A stretch of 14,098 bases of DNA from an uncultured Ruaniaceae bacterium (GTDB lineage: Bacteria > Actinomycetota > Actinomycetes > Actinomycetales > Beutenbergiaceae): positions 1-14,098 of the forward strand of contig CALKWS010000148.1 of NCBI GenBank assembly GCA_938004115.1, given 5' to 3'. The stretch's first letter is position 1. Every line of letters begins with the position of its first letter. The notes below the pieces were generated by a model. That model was not told where the DNA came from. It saw nothing but the letters and a program-made list of their open reading frames with translations, and searched no databases. Shown here one piece after another: positions 1-7,552 of this stretch. Made by a program: the position numbers and the translations under genes.

Positions 1-2840
1 TCGCTGGTGCCGGTGAAGTCGATCGTGGCGGTGCGCGAGGCCGGGTCGGGACGGATCTTCACGGCGATCACCGCGCCGTTGTCCATCTCGTAGGAGTACG
101 TGCCCGGGTCCAGGGCGTCGATCACCCGGCGCACCGCCTCGGCCGCGTTGTCGCGCACGTGCCCCATATAGGCCTGCACCACCTCGAGGCCGAAGGCCTC
201 CACCATCGCTCGTAACTCCTGCACGCCCCGCTCGTTCGCCGCGATCTGGGCCCGCAGATCGGCCAGGTTGCTCTGTGGATCACGGCTCGGGTGGGGCCCG
301 GAGGTGAGCAGGTCGATCGTCTCGGCCTCGCGCAGGTGCCCGTCGTCCACCAGCAGCCAGTTGTCCAGCACCACGCCCTCCTCGTCTAGGTGCCGGGAGA
401 ACGCGGGCATCGACCCTGGTGTGATGCCGCCGATCTCGGCGTGATGGCCCCGGGAGGCGACGAAGAACTGCACGTCATCGCCGATGAACACCGGAGTCAC
501 CACGGTGACGTCGGGCAGGTGGGTGCCGCCGTTGTAGGGGTCGTTCAAGGCGAACACCTGCCCCGGGCGGATGGTGCCGGCGTTACGGCGCATCACCATC
601 CTGATGCTCTGGCCCATCGAGCCCAGGTGCACCGGGATGTGCGGTGCGTTGGCGATCAGGTTCCCCTCGGCGTCGAAGATGGCACAGGAGAAGTCCAGCC
701 GTTCCTTGATGTTGACCGACTGGGCGGTGCCGCGCAGGCGCACTCCCATCTGCTCGGCGATGGACATGAACAGGTTGTTGAAGATCTCCAGGCGGACCGG
801 GTCCCGTGCCGTGCTGAGCAGGATGTCATCGGCGCGGCGTTCGGCCCGTAGCAGGAGGTTGCCCGACGACGTGCGCCGGGCCGACCAACCGGCCTCCACC
901 ACGGTGGTGGAGGTGTCCTCGGCAATGATGGCTGGCCCGGTGATGACCTGACCCGCGGGCAGATCCGCACGCTGGTACAGCCCGACCTGCTGCCAGGAGT
1001 CGCCGGTGAACATCGGTACCTCGGCCACGGGCTCGAGGCTGTGGGGCGCGTGCTCGTCAGCGGTCGCGGTTTCGTCGTCGTGCGGCTCGTCGTCGGGCAA
1101 CTCGATGCCGGAGGAGACCTGTGCCTCCACCGACACTGCCTCGACGATGATCTGCTTGTCCGGCATCAGGAAGGAGAAGCGCTGGCGGTAGGCGGTCTCA
1201 AAGTCATCCAGCATCTCTTCGGTCCGGCGTAGCGGTACCTGCAAGGCGGTGTCGGTGCCGGCGTAGCGCAGGTGGGCGCGTCTCTCCACGTGGTCCGGCC
1301 GGGCTCCGAGGGTGTCGGCGGCTTCCTCGGCCAGTTCTTCGGCGACTCGGTCCAGGGTGTCCTCGACGCCCTCGGTCAGGGGTTGTTCGATGCTGCGTTC
1401 GCGCATCGCGGTCAGGTCGGCCAGGCCCATGCCGTAGGCGGACAGCACCCCGGCCAGAGGATGGATGAGCACGCGGCTGATCCCGAGTTCCTCGGCCACC
1501 GCGCAGGCGTGCTGCCCACCGGCCCCGCCGAACGTGGCCAAGGTGTAATCGGTGGTGTCGTAGCCGCGTTCGATGGAGATCTTCTTGATCGCGTTGGCCA
1601 TGTTCGCCACGGCGATCTGGCGGAACCCGGCCGCGACCTGCTCCGGTGAACGGCCGTCGTCGATCTCCCCGGCCAGTTCGGTGAACTTGGTGGCGACGAT
1701 GTCGGTGTCCAGCGGTTGGTTGCCGTCGCCGAACACGTGCGGGAAGAAGTCGGCGTGGATGCGCCCGAGCATCACGTTGGCATCGGTCAGGGTCAGTGGT
1801 CCGCCAGCCCGGTAACTGGCCGGCCCGGGCCGTGCGCCGGCGGAGTCCGGGCCCACCCGGTACCGGGAGCCGTCGAAGTGCAGGATCGAACCGCCGCCGG
1901 CGGCGACGGTGTGGATCGACATCATCGGTGCGCGCATCCGCACCCCGGCCACCTCGGTCTCGAACTGGCGCTCGTAGGTCCCAGCGAAGTGGGAGACGTC
2001 GGTGGAGGTGCCGCCCATGTCGAACCCGATGACCTTCCCGAACCCGGCAGCCTGAGAGGTGCGCGCCATCCCGACGATCCCGCCGGCGGGCCCGGACAGA
2101 ATGGCGTCCTTACCGCGGAACGCCTCGGCGGGGGCCAGGCCGCCGTTGGACTGCATGAACGCCAGGTCAGTGCCCGGCACCTGATCCTGGACGGCGGCGA
2201 TGTAGCGGTCGATCAGCGGGGACAGGTAGGCATCGACCACGGTGGTGTCGGCCCGGGAGACCAGTTTCATCAGCGGGCTGACCTCCGAGGAGATCGAGAC
2301 CTGCTCGAACCCGACGTCGCGGGCGATGTCGGCGGCCTGGTGCTCGTGGATGTCCTGCCGGTAGGCGTGCAGGAACGCGATCGCCACCGCCCGGTAGCCC
2401 TGCCGGTGGGCGCGGGTCAGGTCCTCGCGCAGCGCCGCCTGGTCCAGCGGGCGCAGCATCTGCCCGGTGGCATCGAGGCGTTCATCGGCCTCGATGGTGT
2501 AGGTGTGCAGCAGTTCGGGCAGCACGATGTGCCGGTCGAAGATCCGCGGCCGGGCCTGGTAGCCGATCCGGAGCGCATCGGCGAATCCCCGGGTGATCAC
2601 CAGCACGGTGGGTTCGCCGCGGCGTTCCAGCAACGCGTTGGTGGCGATCGTGGTGCCCATCTTGACCGCGGTGACCTGTTCGCCGTCGGGCAGCATCTGG
2701 CCGATCGCGGCCACTGCGGCGTCGTCGTAGTGGTCGGGGTTGTCGGACAGCAACTTGTGGGTGTGCAACGCGCCGTCCGGGCTGCGGGCGACCACATCGG
2801 TGAACGTTCCGCCGCGGTCGATCCAGAACTGCCAACCCAT
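1..2840 (-). CDS. oplAH: ATP-dependent 5-oxoprolinase (fused HyuA-HyuB), C-terminus beyond window edge
   Basis: This enzyme family opens 5-oxoproline (pyroglutamate) to glutamate using ATP; related enzymes open hydantoins. I translated the frame by hand from the ATG at 2840 down to position 3 and found 946 codons with no stop, so HyuA and HyuB parts are one chain. HyuA covers about residues 1-655: it opens with FWIDRGGTFTDVVA, has MGTTIATNALLERRGE near 61-76, and the ASKHA-type FDMGGTSTDVS near 273-283. HyuB starts near 680 with DPVRLEIFNNLFMSIAEQMG, continues with NIKERLDFSCA and RGHHAEIGGITPGSMP (about 795), and reaches IDFTGTS at the window edge. The N-terminus and single-chain layout resemble eukaryotic OPLAH (about 1,290 residues), so roughly 250-350 residues lie outside. 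AGGAGG sits 4 nt before the ATG. It lies 165 bp downstream of coxG on the same strand, probably with its own promoter. The exact substrate cannot be proved from sequence; another cyclic amide is possible. Confidence 0.93.
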   Translation of the reverse strand, partial: MGWQFWIDRGGTFTDVVARSPDGALHTHKLLSDNPDHYDDAAVAAIGQMLPDGEQVTAVKMGTTIATNALLERRGEPTVLVITRGFADALRIGYQARPRIFDRHIVLPELLHTYTIEADERLDATGQMLRPLDQAALREDLTRAHRQGYRAVAIAFLHAYRQDIHEHQAADIARDVGFEQVSISSEVSPLMKLVSRADTTVVDAYLSPLIDRYIAAVQDQVPGTDLAFMQSNGGLAPAEAFRGKDAILSGPAGGIVGMARTSQAAGFGKVIGFDMGGTSTDVSHFAGTYERQFETEVAGVRMRAPMMSIHTVAAGGGSILHFDGSRYRVGPDSAGARPGPASYRAGGPLTLTDANVMLGRIHADFFPHVFGDGNQPLDTDIVATKFTELAGEIDDGRSPEQVAAGFRQIAVANMANAIKKISIERGYDTTDYTLATFGGAGGQHACAVAEELGISRVLIHPLAGVLSAYGMGLADLTAMRERSIEQPLTEGVEDTLDRVAEELAEEAADTLGARPDHVERRAHLRYAGTDTALQVPLRRTEEMLDDFETAYRQRFSFLMPDKQIIVEAVSVEAQVSSGIELPDDEPHDDETATADEHAPHSLEPVAEVPMFTGDSWQQVGLYQRADLPAGQVITGPAIIAEDTSTTVVEAGWSARRTSSGNLLLRAERRADDILLSTARDPVRLEIFNNLFMSIAEQMGVRLRGTAQSVNIKERLDFSCAIFDAEGNLIANAPHIPVHLGSMGQSIRMVMRRNAGTIRPGQVFALNDPYNGGTHLPDVTVVTPVFIGDDVQFFVASRGHHAEIGGITPGSMPAFSRHLDEEGVVLDNWLLVDDGHLREAETIDLLTSGPHPSRDPQSNLADLRAQIAANERGVQELRAMVEAFGLEVVQAYMGHVRDNAAEAVRRVIDALDPGTYSYEMDNGAVIAVKIRPDPASRTATIDFTGTS

Positions 2841-2870
2841 CAAGCCTCCTCGCGCGTCGCACGTCAGCCA

Positions 2871-2904
2871 CGTGACCGATCCGGTTCACCGTAACGCGGT
2901 CACG
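2871..2904. promoter_or_regulatory. Inverted repeat around a candidate oplAH promoter
   Basis: CGTGACCG (2871-2878) and CGGTCACG (2897-2904) are perfect 8-bp inverted arms separated by 18 bp, 30-64 bp upstream of the oxoprolinase start. Between the arms, on the minus strand, TACGGT (2888-2893) fits the actinobacterial TANNNT -10 pattern; no good -35 is visible. Flanking of a -10 element by arms suits a repressor operator, but the spacing is wide and the regulator is unknown. Confidence 0.35.
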
Positions 2905-3005
2905 GCGCGAGGTGGGGGCCGAGCGCCGACAGGAGGCCGGGCAGCCCAAACCCCAGGACGACGGCGGCTACTGGACCGGCGACCTGGCGTTGCGTGAGGC
3001 GGTTG

Positions 3006-3470
3006 TCAGGGAGTGCCGGTCGGTTGCTCGTCGGTCATCTTCGAGCGGATGCAGTCCAGGAACCGTTGCAACATCTTGTTGGAGATGCTTTGGATCATCC
3101 CGCGGCCGAACTGCGCCGGCTTGCCGCCGATGTCCAGGTCGGTGTTCACGTCCACCGCGGTGCCGTCGGCGGTCTCGGTGAGCACCGCGGTCACCGTGGC
3201 GCCGGCGTTGCCGTTGCCGCGCCGGTCCTTGCCCGAGGCCTCCAGCACGATCTTGCCGGCCGCCTCATCACGTTCCACGAACCGGCCGGTGCCCTGATAC
3301 GTCAGTGAGATCGGGCCGATCTTGACCTTCACCTGCCCGGTGAACTCATCGCCGTCGACCTCGGTGAGCGTGGCTCCCGGGAAGCACGGGACCACCTGCT
3401 CCAGGTCGTTGAAGGTCTGCCAGGTGGTCTCCTTGGAAGCCGGCACCTCGAAATGATGGGTCAGTTCCAC
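3006..3470 (-). CDS. coxG: CoxG-like SRPBCC-family protein
   Basis: This is a 154-residue protein of the CoxG family (START/SRPBCC fold), usually encoded with molybdenum hydroxylases of the CO-dehydrogenase type. Family members are reported to help tether the enzyme to the membrane and deliver quinone, so it probably links the hydroxylase to the respiratory chain. Visible family features are VELTHHFEVPASKETTWQTF at the N-terminus, LEQVVPCFPGATL (about 25-37), VKVKIGPISLTYQGTGRF in the middle, and a C-terminal amphipathic helix with GRGMIQSISNKMLQRFLDC. I chose the GTG at 3470 because AAGGAG lies 5 nt before it and homology starts exactly there; longer readings from upstream ATGs are low-complexity overlap with coxM. 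It ends soon after the SRPBCC domain and lacks the long C-terminal tail seen in some CoxG proteins. It lies 86 bp after coxM and is likely co-transcribed. Confidence 0.88.
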   Translation of the reverse strand: MELTHHFEVPASKETTWQTFNDLEQVVPCFPGATLTEVDGDEFTGQVKVKIGPISLTYQGTGRFVERDEAAGKIVLEASGKDRRGNGNAGATVTAVLTETADGTAVDVNTDLDIGGKPAQFGRGMIQSISNKMLQRFLDCIRSKMTDEQPTGTP

Positions 3471-3493
3471 AACTGCTCCTTCCCTTCCGGTCA

Positions 3494-3514
3494 ATGGGCC
3501 ACAGTTGGCCCCAT
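3494..3514 (-). other. Intercistronic stem-loop between coxM and coxG
   Basis: ATGGGCCA and TGGCCCCAT pair around a CAGT loop, giving an 8-bp stem with a single bulged C. It lies inside the 86-bp coxM-coxG gap. On the transcribed strand it is followed by TTGACCGG and not by a U-run, so it does not look like a strong terminator. It could modulate coxG expression or mRNA stability; this is a weak structural observation. Confidence 0.3.
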
Positions 3515-3556
3515 CCGGTCGCACAGCTCGGTCGGCCACTACCCGCCGCGCTGGTC

Positions 3557-4417
3557 TCAGGTGCCCCGGTGGCCCGCGGCGGCCAGCACCGCGCGCCGGG
3601 TGAGCACCGTGGCCAGGTGCCGCCGGTACTCCGCATCCCCGTTCAGGTCGCTGGTCGGATTGGTGCCCTCGGCGGCCGCGGCACACGCGCTCGCCACGGC
3701 CTCCTCGGTCACCGGAACTCCGGCCAGGGCCTGCTCCACCGCGGTGGCCCGCCGGGGTACCGAATCCATGTTGGTCAGCACCACCCGGGCCTCGGCGATC
3801 TGGTCCCCGCTAGTACGGACCATCGCCCCGGCCGCCACGATCGACCACTGCTGGGCCACCCGGGTGAACTTCTGGTAATCCGCACCCCACCCGTCGAACA
3901 CCGGCAGCCGGATCTCGGTGAGCAGTTCGTCCTCGTCCACCGCGGTGGTGAAGAAGTCGACGAAGAACTCCGCCGCCGGCACCGTCCGGGTACCGGTGGG
4001 GCCGGCGATCGTCATCTGCGCATCGGATGCCAGCAGCGCACCGCCCATGTCCCCGGCCGGGTCGGCGTGCACCACCGCCCCGCCGATGGTGCCGCGGTTG
4101 CGTACCTGCGGGTCGGCGATGGTGCCGGCGACCTTGCCCACCAGCCCGGCGTGGGCGGCGATCAACGGATCGGTGGCCACCTCGGCATGGGTGGTCATCG
4201 CCCCGATCACCAGCTGATCGCCGTCGCGGCGCACCCCGCGCAGGGCGTCCACCTTGGTCAGGCTGACCACCATCTCCGGGTCGGCCATGCGCAACTTCAG
4301 CACCGGCAGCAGGCTCTGCCCGCCGGCGAGGACCTTCACGTCCATCCCGTTGCTCAGCAACTCCACCGCCTCATCGACGGTGGTGGGCGCCCGGAACTCG
4401 AACTGACTGGGGATCAT
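3557..4417 (-). CDS. coxM: FAD-binding medium subunit of form II CO-dehydrogenase-like molybdenum hydroxylase
   Basis: This 286-residue flavoprotein subunit accepts electrons from the two [2Fe-2S] clusters of CoxS and passes them to the final acceptor. The two FAD signatures of the family are present: AGGQSLLP at 31-38 and TIGGAVVHADPAGD at 110-123. FEFRAPTTVDEAVELL at the start is typical of the PCMH-type FAD domain, and the C-terminal CO-dehydrogenase flavoprotein domain follows (KFTRVAQQWSIVAAGAMV, then a helix with YRRHLATVLTRRAV). The ATG at 4417 is preceded by GGAGGT with about 7 nt spacing and overlaps the coxL stop by 4 bp (ATGA), so translation is probably coupled. Length is normal for the family. 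Its position third, after S and L, is the form II order; form I clusters run M-S-L. Confidence 0.95.
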   Translation of the reverse strand: MIPSQFEFRAPTTVDEAVELLSNGMDVKVLAGGQSLLPVLKLRMADPEMVVSLTKVDALRGVRRDGDQLVIGAMTTHAEVATDPLIAAHAGLVGKVAGTIADPQVRNRGTIGGAVVHADPAGDMGGALLASDAQMTIAGPTGTRTVPAAEFFVDFFTTAVDEDELLTEIRLPVFDGWGADYQKFTRVAQQWSIVAAGAMVRTSGDQIAEARVVLTNMDSVPRRATAVEQALAGVPVTEEAVASACAAAAEGTNPTSDLNGDAEYRRHLATVLTRRAVLAAAGHRGT

Positions 4418-6819
4418 GGTGCCACCTCCGGCTCCGGGGCCTGCTGGCCGCTGGTTCGTGCCTGCTGGATCGCGTTCCACACCCGGGAGGGGGAGCAGGG
4501 CATCGGCACGTCCTCGACGCCCAGGTGGCGGATCGCATCCAGGATGCCGTTGACGATCGCAGGGGTGGAGGCGATCGTGCCCGCCTCACCCACTCCCTTG
4601 ACGCCCAGCACGTTCGTGGTCGCCGGGGTATAGGTACGGTCCACGGTGAACTCGGGCAGATCGGGGGCCGAGGGCACCAGGTACTCGGTGAAGGACCCGG
4701 TCAGCAGGGTGCCCGACTCGTCGTAGATCGCCTCCTCGAACAGGGCCTGGGCGATCCCCTGGGCCAGTCCGCCGTGCACCTGCCCGTCCACGATCAGCGG
4801 GTTGATCACGTGCCCCACGTCGTCCACGCATACGTACTTGTGCACCCGCACCTGACCGGTCTCGGTGTCGACCTCCATCGCCGCCAGGTGCGTGCCGTGG
4901 GGGAAGGAGAAGTTCTCCGGGTCGAACGTGGCATCGGAGTCCAGGCTCGGTTCGAACCCGTCCGGCAGGTCGTGCGCGGCGAACGTGGCCAGGGCCACGT
5001 CGTTGAACGACACCCCCTGGTCGGTGCCCCGCACGCTGAACTGCCCGCCGGAGAACTCGATGTCCTCGGTGGCCGCCTCGAGCATGTGCGCGGCCACCTG
5101 CTTGGCCTTCTCCACCACCTTGTCGGTGGCGGCCACCACGGCCATGCCCCCGACGGCCAGTGACCTGGAACCGTAGGTGTCCATCCCGCGCTGGGCCACC
5201 TGGGTGTCCCCGTACAGGACCTCCACGTTCTCGAACGGCACCCCGAGCCGGTCGGCCACGATCTGGCTCCAGGCGGTGACGTGGCCCTGCCCGTGCGGGC
5301 TGACGCCGGTCACCACCTCCACGTTCCCGGTGGGCAGCACCCGCACCTGGGCGTACTCCCAGCCGCCGGCGCCGTAGTCCAGGGCGCCGAGCACCCGCGA
5401 GGGCGCCAGGCCGCACATCTCGGTGAAGGTGGACACCCCGATGCCCAGTTGCACCGGGTCGCCGGACTCCCGGCGGCGGCGCTGTTCGGCGCGCAGACCC
5501 TCGTAGTCGAACAGTTCCAGGGCCTTGTCGGTGGCCGCCTCGTAGTTGCCGGAGTCGTACTCCAGGGAGGCCACCGTGGTGAAGGGGAACTCCTCGTGGG
5601 CGATCCAGTTCTTCCGGCGCACCTCGATGGGGTCCATGCCCAGTTCGGTGGCCAGCTCGTCCATCATCCGCTCGATCGCGAACGTGGCCTCCGGTCGCCC
5701 GGCGCCGCGGTAGGCGTCGGTCCAGACCTTGTTGGTGAACACGTTGGTGCACTCGAACCGGTAGGCGGAGAACTTGTAGATGCCGTTGTACATGAACGCC
5801 CCGAGGATCGGGATCCCGGAGGTGATCAGCCCCAGGTAGGCCCCCATGTCCGCCAGCAGCCGCACGTCCAGCCCGGTGACGGTGCCGTCCCGGTTGGCGC
5901 CCAGGCGCAGCGTCTGGAGCTGGTCGCGGCCGTGGTGGGCGCCCATCATCGTCTCGCTGCGGGTCTCGGTGTACTTGCACGGCTTACCCACCCGGCGCGC
6001 GGCCAGCAGGGTGATGACCTCCTCGGGGGTCACCTGGAGCTTGCCGCCGAAACCGCCGCCGACGTCGGGGGCGATCACTCGGAGCTTGCTCTCCGGCACG
6101 CCCAGCGTGAGCGCCAGCATCACCCGCAGCACGTGCGGGATCTGGGTGGCCGACCACATCGTGATCTGCTCCCCGGTGGGGTCCACCACGGTGGACCGCG
6201 GCTCCATGAACGCCGGGATCAGCCGCTGCTGGGTGAAGGTGCGTTCGATGACCACCTCGGAGTTGGCCAGCGCCTCCTCCACATCGCCGCCGGTGCCGGC
6301 CTGGGCGGAGTCGAACACCCAGGTGGCCGACCTGTTCGTGCCCAGATCGGGGTGGATCACCTCCTCATCGCGCGCGGCGGTGGCCAGGTCGGTGACCACG
6401 GGGAGGTCCTCGTAGTCCACATCGATCAGTTCACTGGCGTCGCGGGCCGCCGCGGCGGAGCGGGCGATGACGACGGCGACGATCTCCCCGGCGAAGTTGA
6501 CCGTGTCCACCGCGACGGCCGGGTGCGGCGGGGTCTTCTGCTCGGGGGTGATCGGCCAGGCGTTGGGCATGCTGCCCTGTTCGGCCGCCAGGTCGGCGCC
6601 GGTGAGCACCTGGACCACACCGGGTGCGCTGGCCGCGGCCGAGGTGTCGATGCCGGTGATCCGGGCCCGCGCGAGCGGGCTACGCACCATGGCCAGGTGC
6701 AGCATGCCGGGCAGGGTGATGTTGTCGGTGTACCGGCTGCGACCGGTGATCAGCCGCGCGTCCTCCTTGCGCGGGCGGGGCCGGCCGATCTCCGCCTGCC
6801 GTTCCTCCATGATGGTCAT
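4414..6819 (-). CDS. coxL: Large molybdopterin subunit of form II CO-dehydrogenase-like (xanthine oxidase family) hydroxylase
   Basis: This 801-residue subunit should carry the Mo-molybdopterin cytosine dinucleotide cofactor. The N-terminal domain runs from RPRKEDARLITGRSRYTDNI. Cofactor-binding stretches follow: PDVGGGFGGK (251-260), GQGHVTAWSQIV (about 510-521), SRSLAVGG (551-558) and GHVINPLIVDGQVHGGLAQG (669-688). The probable catalytic glutamate is E745 in GVGEAG. The active-site loop is AYRGAGR (369-375). Form I CO dehydrogenases have AYXCSFR there, whose cysteine holds the copper of the Mo-Cu site. Here that cysteine is missing, so CO oxidation is unproven and hydroxylation of an N-heterocycle or aldehyde is at least as likely. 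The ATG at 6819 has GGAGG 7 nt upstream and overlaps the coxS stop (ATGA); its own stop overlaps coxM the same way. Maturation genes (coxD, coxE, coxF/xdhC-like) are not in the window. Confidence 0.95.
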   Translation of the reverse strand: MTIMEERQAEIGRPRPRKEDARLITGRSRYTDNITLPGMLHLAMVRSPLARARITGIDTSAAASAPGVVQVLTGADLAAEQGSMPNAWPITPEQKTPPHPAVAVDTVNFAGEIVAVVIARSAAAARDASELIDVDYEDLPVVTDLATAARDEEVIHPDLGTNRSATWVFDSAQAGTGGDVEEALANSEVVIERTFTQQRLIPAFMEPRSTVVDPTGEQITMWSATQIPHVLRVMLALTLGVPESKLRVIAPDVGGGFGGKLQVTPEEVITLLAARRVGKPCKYTETRSETMMGAHHGRDQLQTLRLGANRDGTVTGLDVRLLADMGAYLGLITSGIPILGAFMYNGIYKFSAYRFECTNVFTNKVWTDAYRGAGRPEATFAIERMMDELATELGMDPIEVRRKNWIAHEEFPFTTVASLEYDSGNYEAATDKALELFDYEGLRAEQRRRRESGDPVQLGIGVSTFTEMCGLAPSRVLGALDYGAGGWEYAQVRVLPTGNVEVVTGVSPHGQGHVTAWSQIVADRLGVPFENVEVLYGDTQVAQRGMDTYGSRSLAVGGMAVVAATDKVVEKAKQVAAHMLEAATEDIEFSGGQFSVRGTDQGVSFNDVALATFAAHDLPDGFEPSLDSDATFDPENFSFPHGTHLAAMEVDTETGQVRVHKYVCVDDVGHVINPLIVDGQVHGGLAQGIAQALFEEAIYDESGTLLTGSFTEYLVPSAPDLPEFTVDRTYTPATTNVLGVKGVGEAGTIASTPAIVNGILDAIRHLGVEDVPMPCSPSRVWNAIQQARTSGQQAPEPEVAP

Positions 6820-7334
6820 TGCGTGGCCTCCGAACCGCTCGCCGGTGACGAGGCGTGCCCGGCGGTCTCCGCAGCCGCCTGGCGCACCGCCGCCACGATG
6901 TTCTGGTAGCCGGTGCACCGGCACAGGTTGCCCTCCAGGCCGTGGCGCACCTCCTCCTCACTGGGGTCCGGGTTGTCCGCCAGTAGCGACGCGGACTGCA
7001 TGATCATCCCGGGGGTGCAGAACCCGCACTGCAGCGCGTGGCAGGTGTTGAACGCCCGCTGCAGCGGATGCAACTCGCCGTTGGCCGACAGTCCCTCGAT
7101 CGTGGTGACCTCGTGCCCGTCGGCCTCCACCGCCAGCATCGTGCAGGACTTAATCCCGCGGCCGTCCACCAGCACGGTGCACGCACCGCAGTTGGTGGTG
7201 TCACAGCCCACCACGGTGCCGGTCTTGCCCAGGACTTCGCGCAGGTACTGCACCAGCAGCAGGCGCGGTTCGACGTCGTCGGTGTACCGCACCCCGTCCA
7301 CCGTCAAACTGATCGTCTGTGTTCGTGACGCCAT
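6816..7334 (-). CDS. coxS: Small [2Fe-2S] subunit of form II CO-dehydrogenase-like hydroxylase
   Basis: This 172-residue iron-sulfur subunit relays electrons from the molybdenum site to FAD. All eight cluster ligands are visible. The plant-type ferredoxin domain has C44, C49, C52 and C64 (GCDTTNCGACTV, then KSCTML). The C-terminal four-helix domain has C103, C106, C138 and C140 (QCGFCTPGM and CRCTGYQNI). Length is slightly above the usual 155-165 because of an Ala/Ser/Gly tail after about residue 155. The ATG at 7334 is preceded by AAGGGAG at 6 nt, and the core of the family starts right after it (TISLTVDGVRYTDDVEP). It is the first gene of the S-L-M-G cluster, and its stop overlaps the coxL start by 4 bp. 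The promoter is probably in the 218 bp upstream, which contain a CRP/GlxR-like palindrome and an inverted repeat. Confidence 0.96.
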   Translation of the reverse strand: MASRTQTISLTVDGVRYTDDVEPRLLLVQYLREVLGKTGTVVGCDTTNCGACTVLVDGRGIKSCTMLAVEADGHEVTTIEGLSANGELHPLQRAFNTCHALQCGFCTPGMIMQSASLLADNPDPSEEEVRHGLEGNLCRCTGYQNIVAAVRQAAAETAGHASSPASGSEATQ

Positions 7335-7369
7335 CTGTTGCTCCCTTGCCCCAGCGTTTCCGGTGCGGT

Positions 7370-7386
7370 CACTCTACCCAAGAGTG
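7370..7386. promoter_or_regulatory. Inverted repeat overlapping candidate coxS -10 region
   Basis: CACTCT-ACCCA-AGAGTG is a perfect 6-bp inverted repeat with a 5-bp spacer, 36-52 bp upstream of the coxS start. On the minus strand its promoter-proximal arm overlaps TAGAGT (7371-7376), which fits a TANNNT -10 element. An operator for a repressor of the cox cluster is a reasonable guess. The arms are short, so chance occurrence is possible. Confidence 0.35.
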
Positions 7387-7400
7387 TGATCTGAAGCACA
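7385..7400. promoter_or_regulatory. CRP/GlxR-like binding site upstream of coxS
   Basis: TGTGA-TCTGAA-GCACA matches the CRP-family pattern TGTGA-N6-TCACA at 9 of 10 conserved positions. It lies 51-66 bp upstream of the coxS ATG, just upstream of the candidate -10 element. GlxR, the actinobacterial CRP homologue, commonly controls carbon catabolic operons through such sites. This is a motif match by eye with no score behind it. Confidence 0.4.
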
Positions 7401-7552
7401 GTGTTTGGGGCTCCGGAATCCTCCATCTCGACCCAGGTCGGCAGGGCGCGGGTAGATGGTTGCGCTCACCCCCGGCAGTGTCGATCCAGGGGTCGGCAGT
7501 CGCCGGCACGGAGCGGCCGCGAGGAAGGCCGACGACGGCGCAGGCGGGATGG

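Noticed and set aside
1..2840. Separate hyuA and hyuB genes
   Set aside because: I checked the frame codon by codon and found no stop between the two halves, so it is one fused chain.
1716..2894. Long plus-strand open frame opposite the oxoprolinase gene
   Set aside because: It is an antisense shadow of high-GC coding DNA. The minus frame has unmistakable HyuA motifs throughout; the plus translation is Gly/Val/His-rich with no family pattern.
5281..6909. 542-residue plus-strand open frame opposite coxL
   Set aside because: Low-complexity antisense reading of coxL. Conserved CoxL motifs occupy the other strand along its whole length.
3557..7334. Genuine form I carbon monoxide dehydrogenase
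   Set aside because: The active-site loop is AYRGAGR without the copper-binding cysteine, the gene order is S-L-M, and the form I accessory genes are not present in the window.
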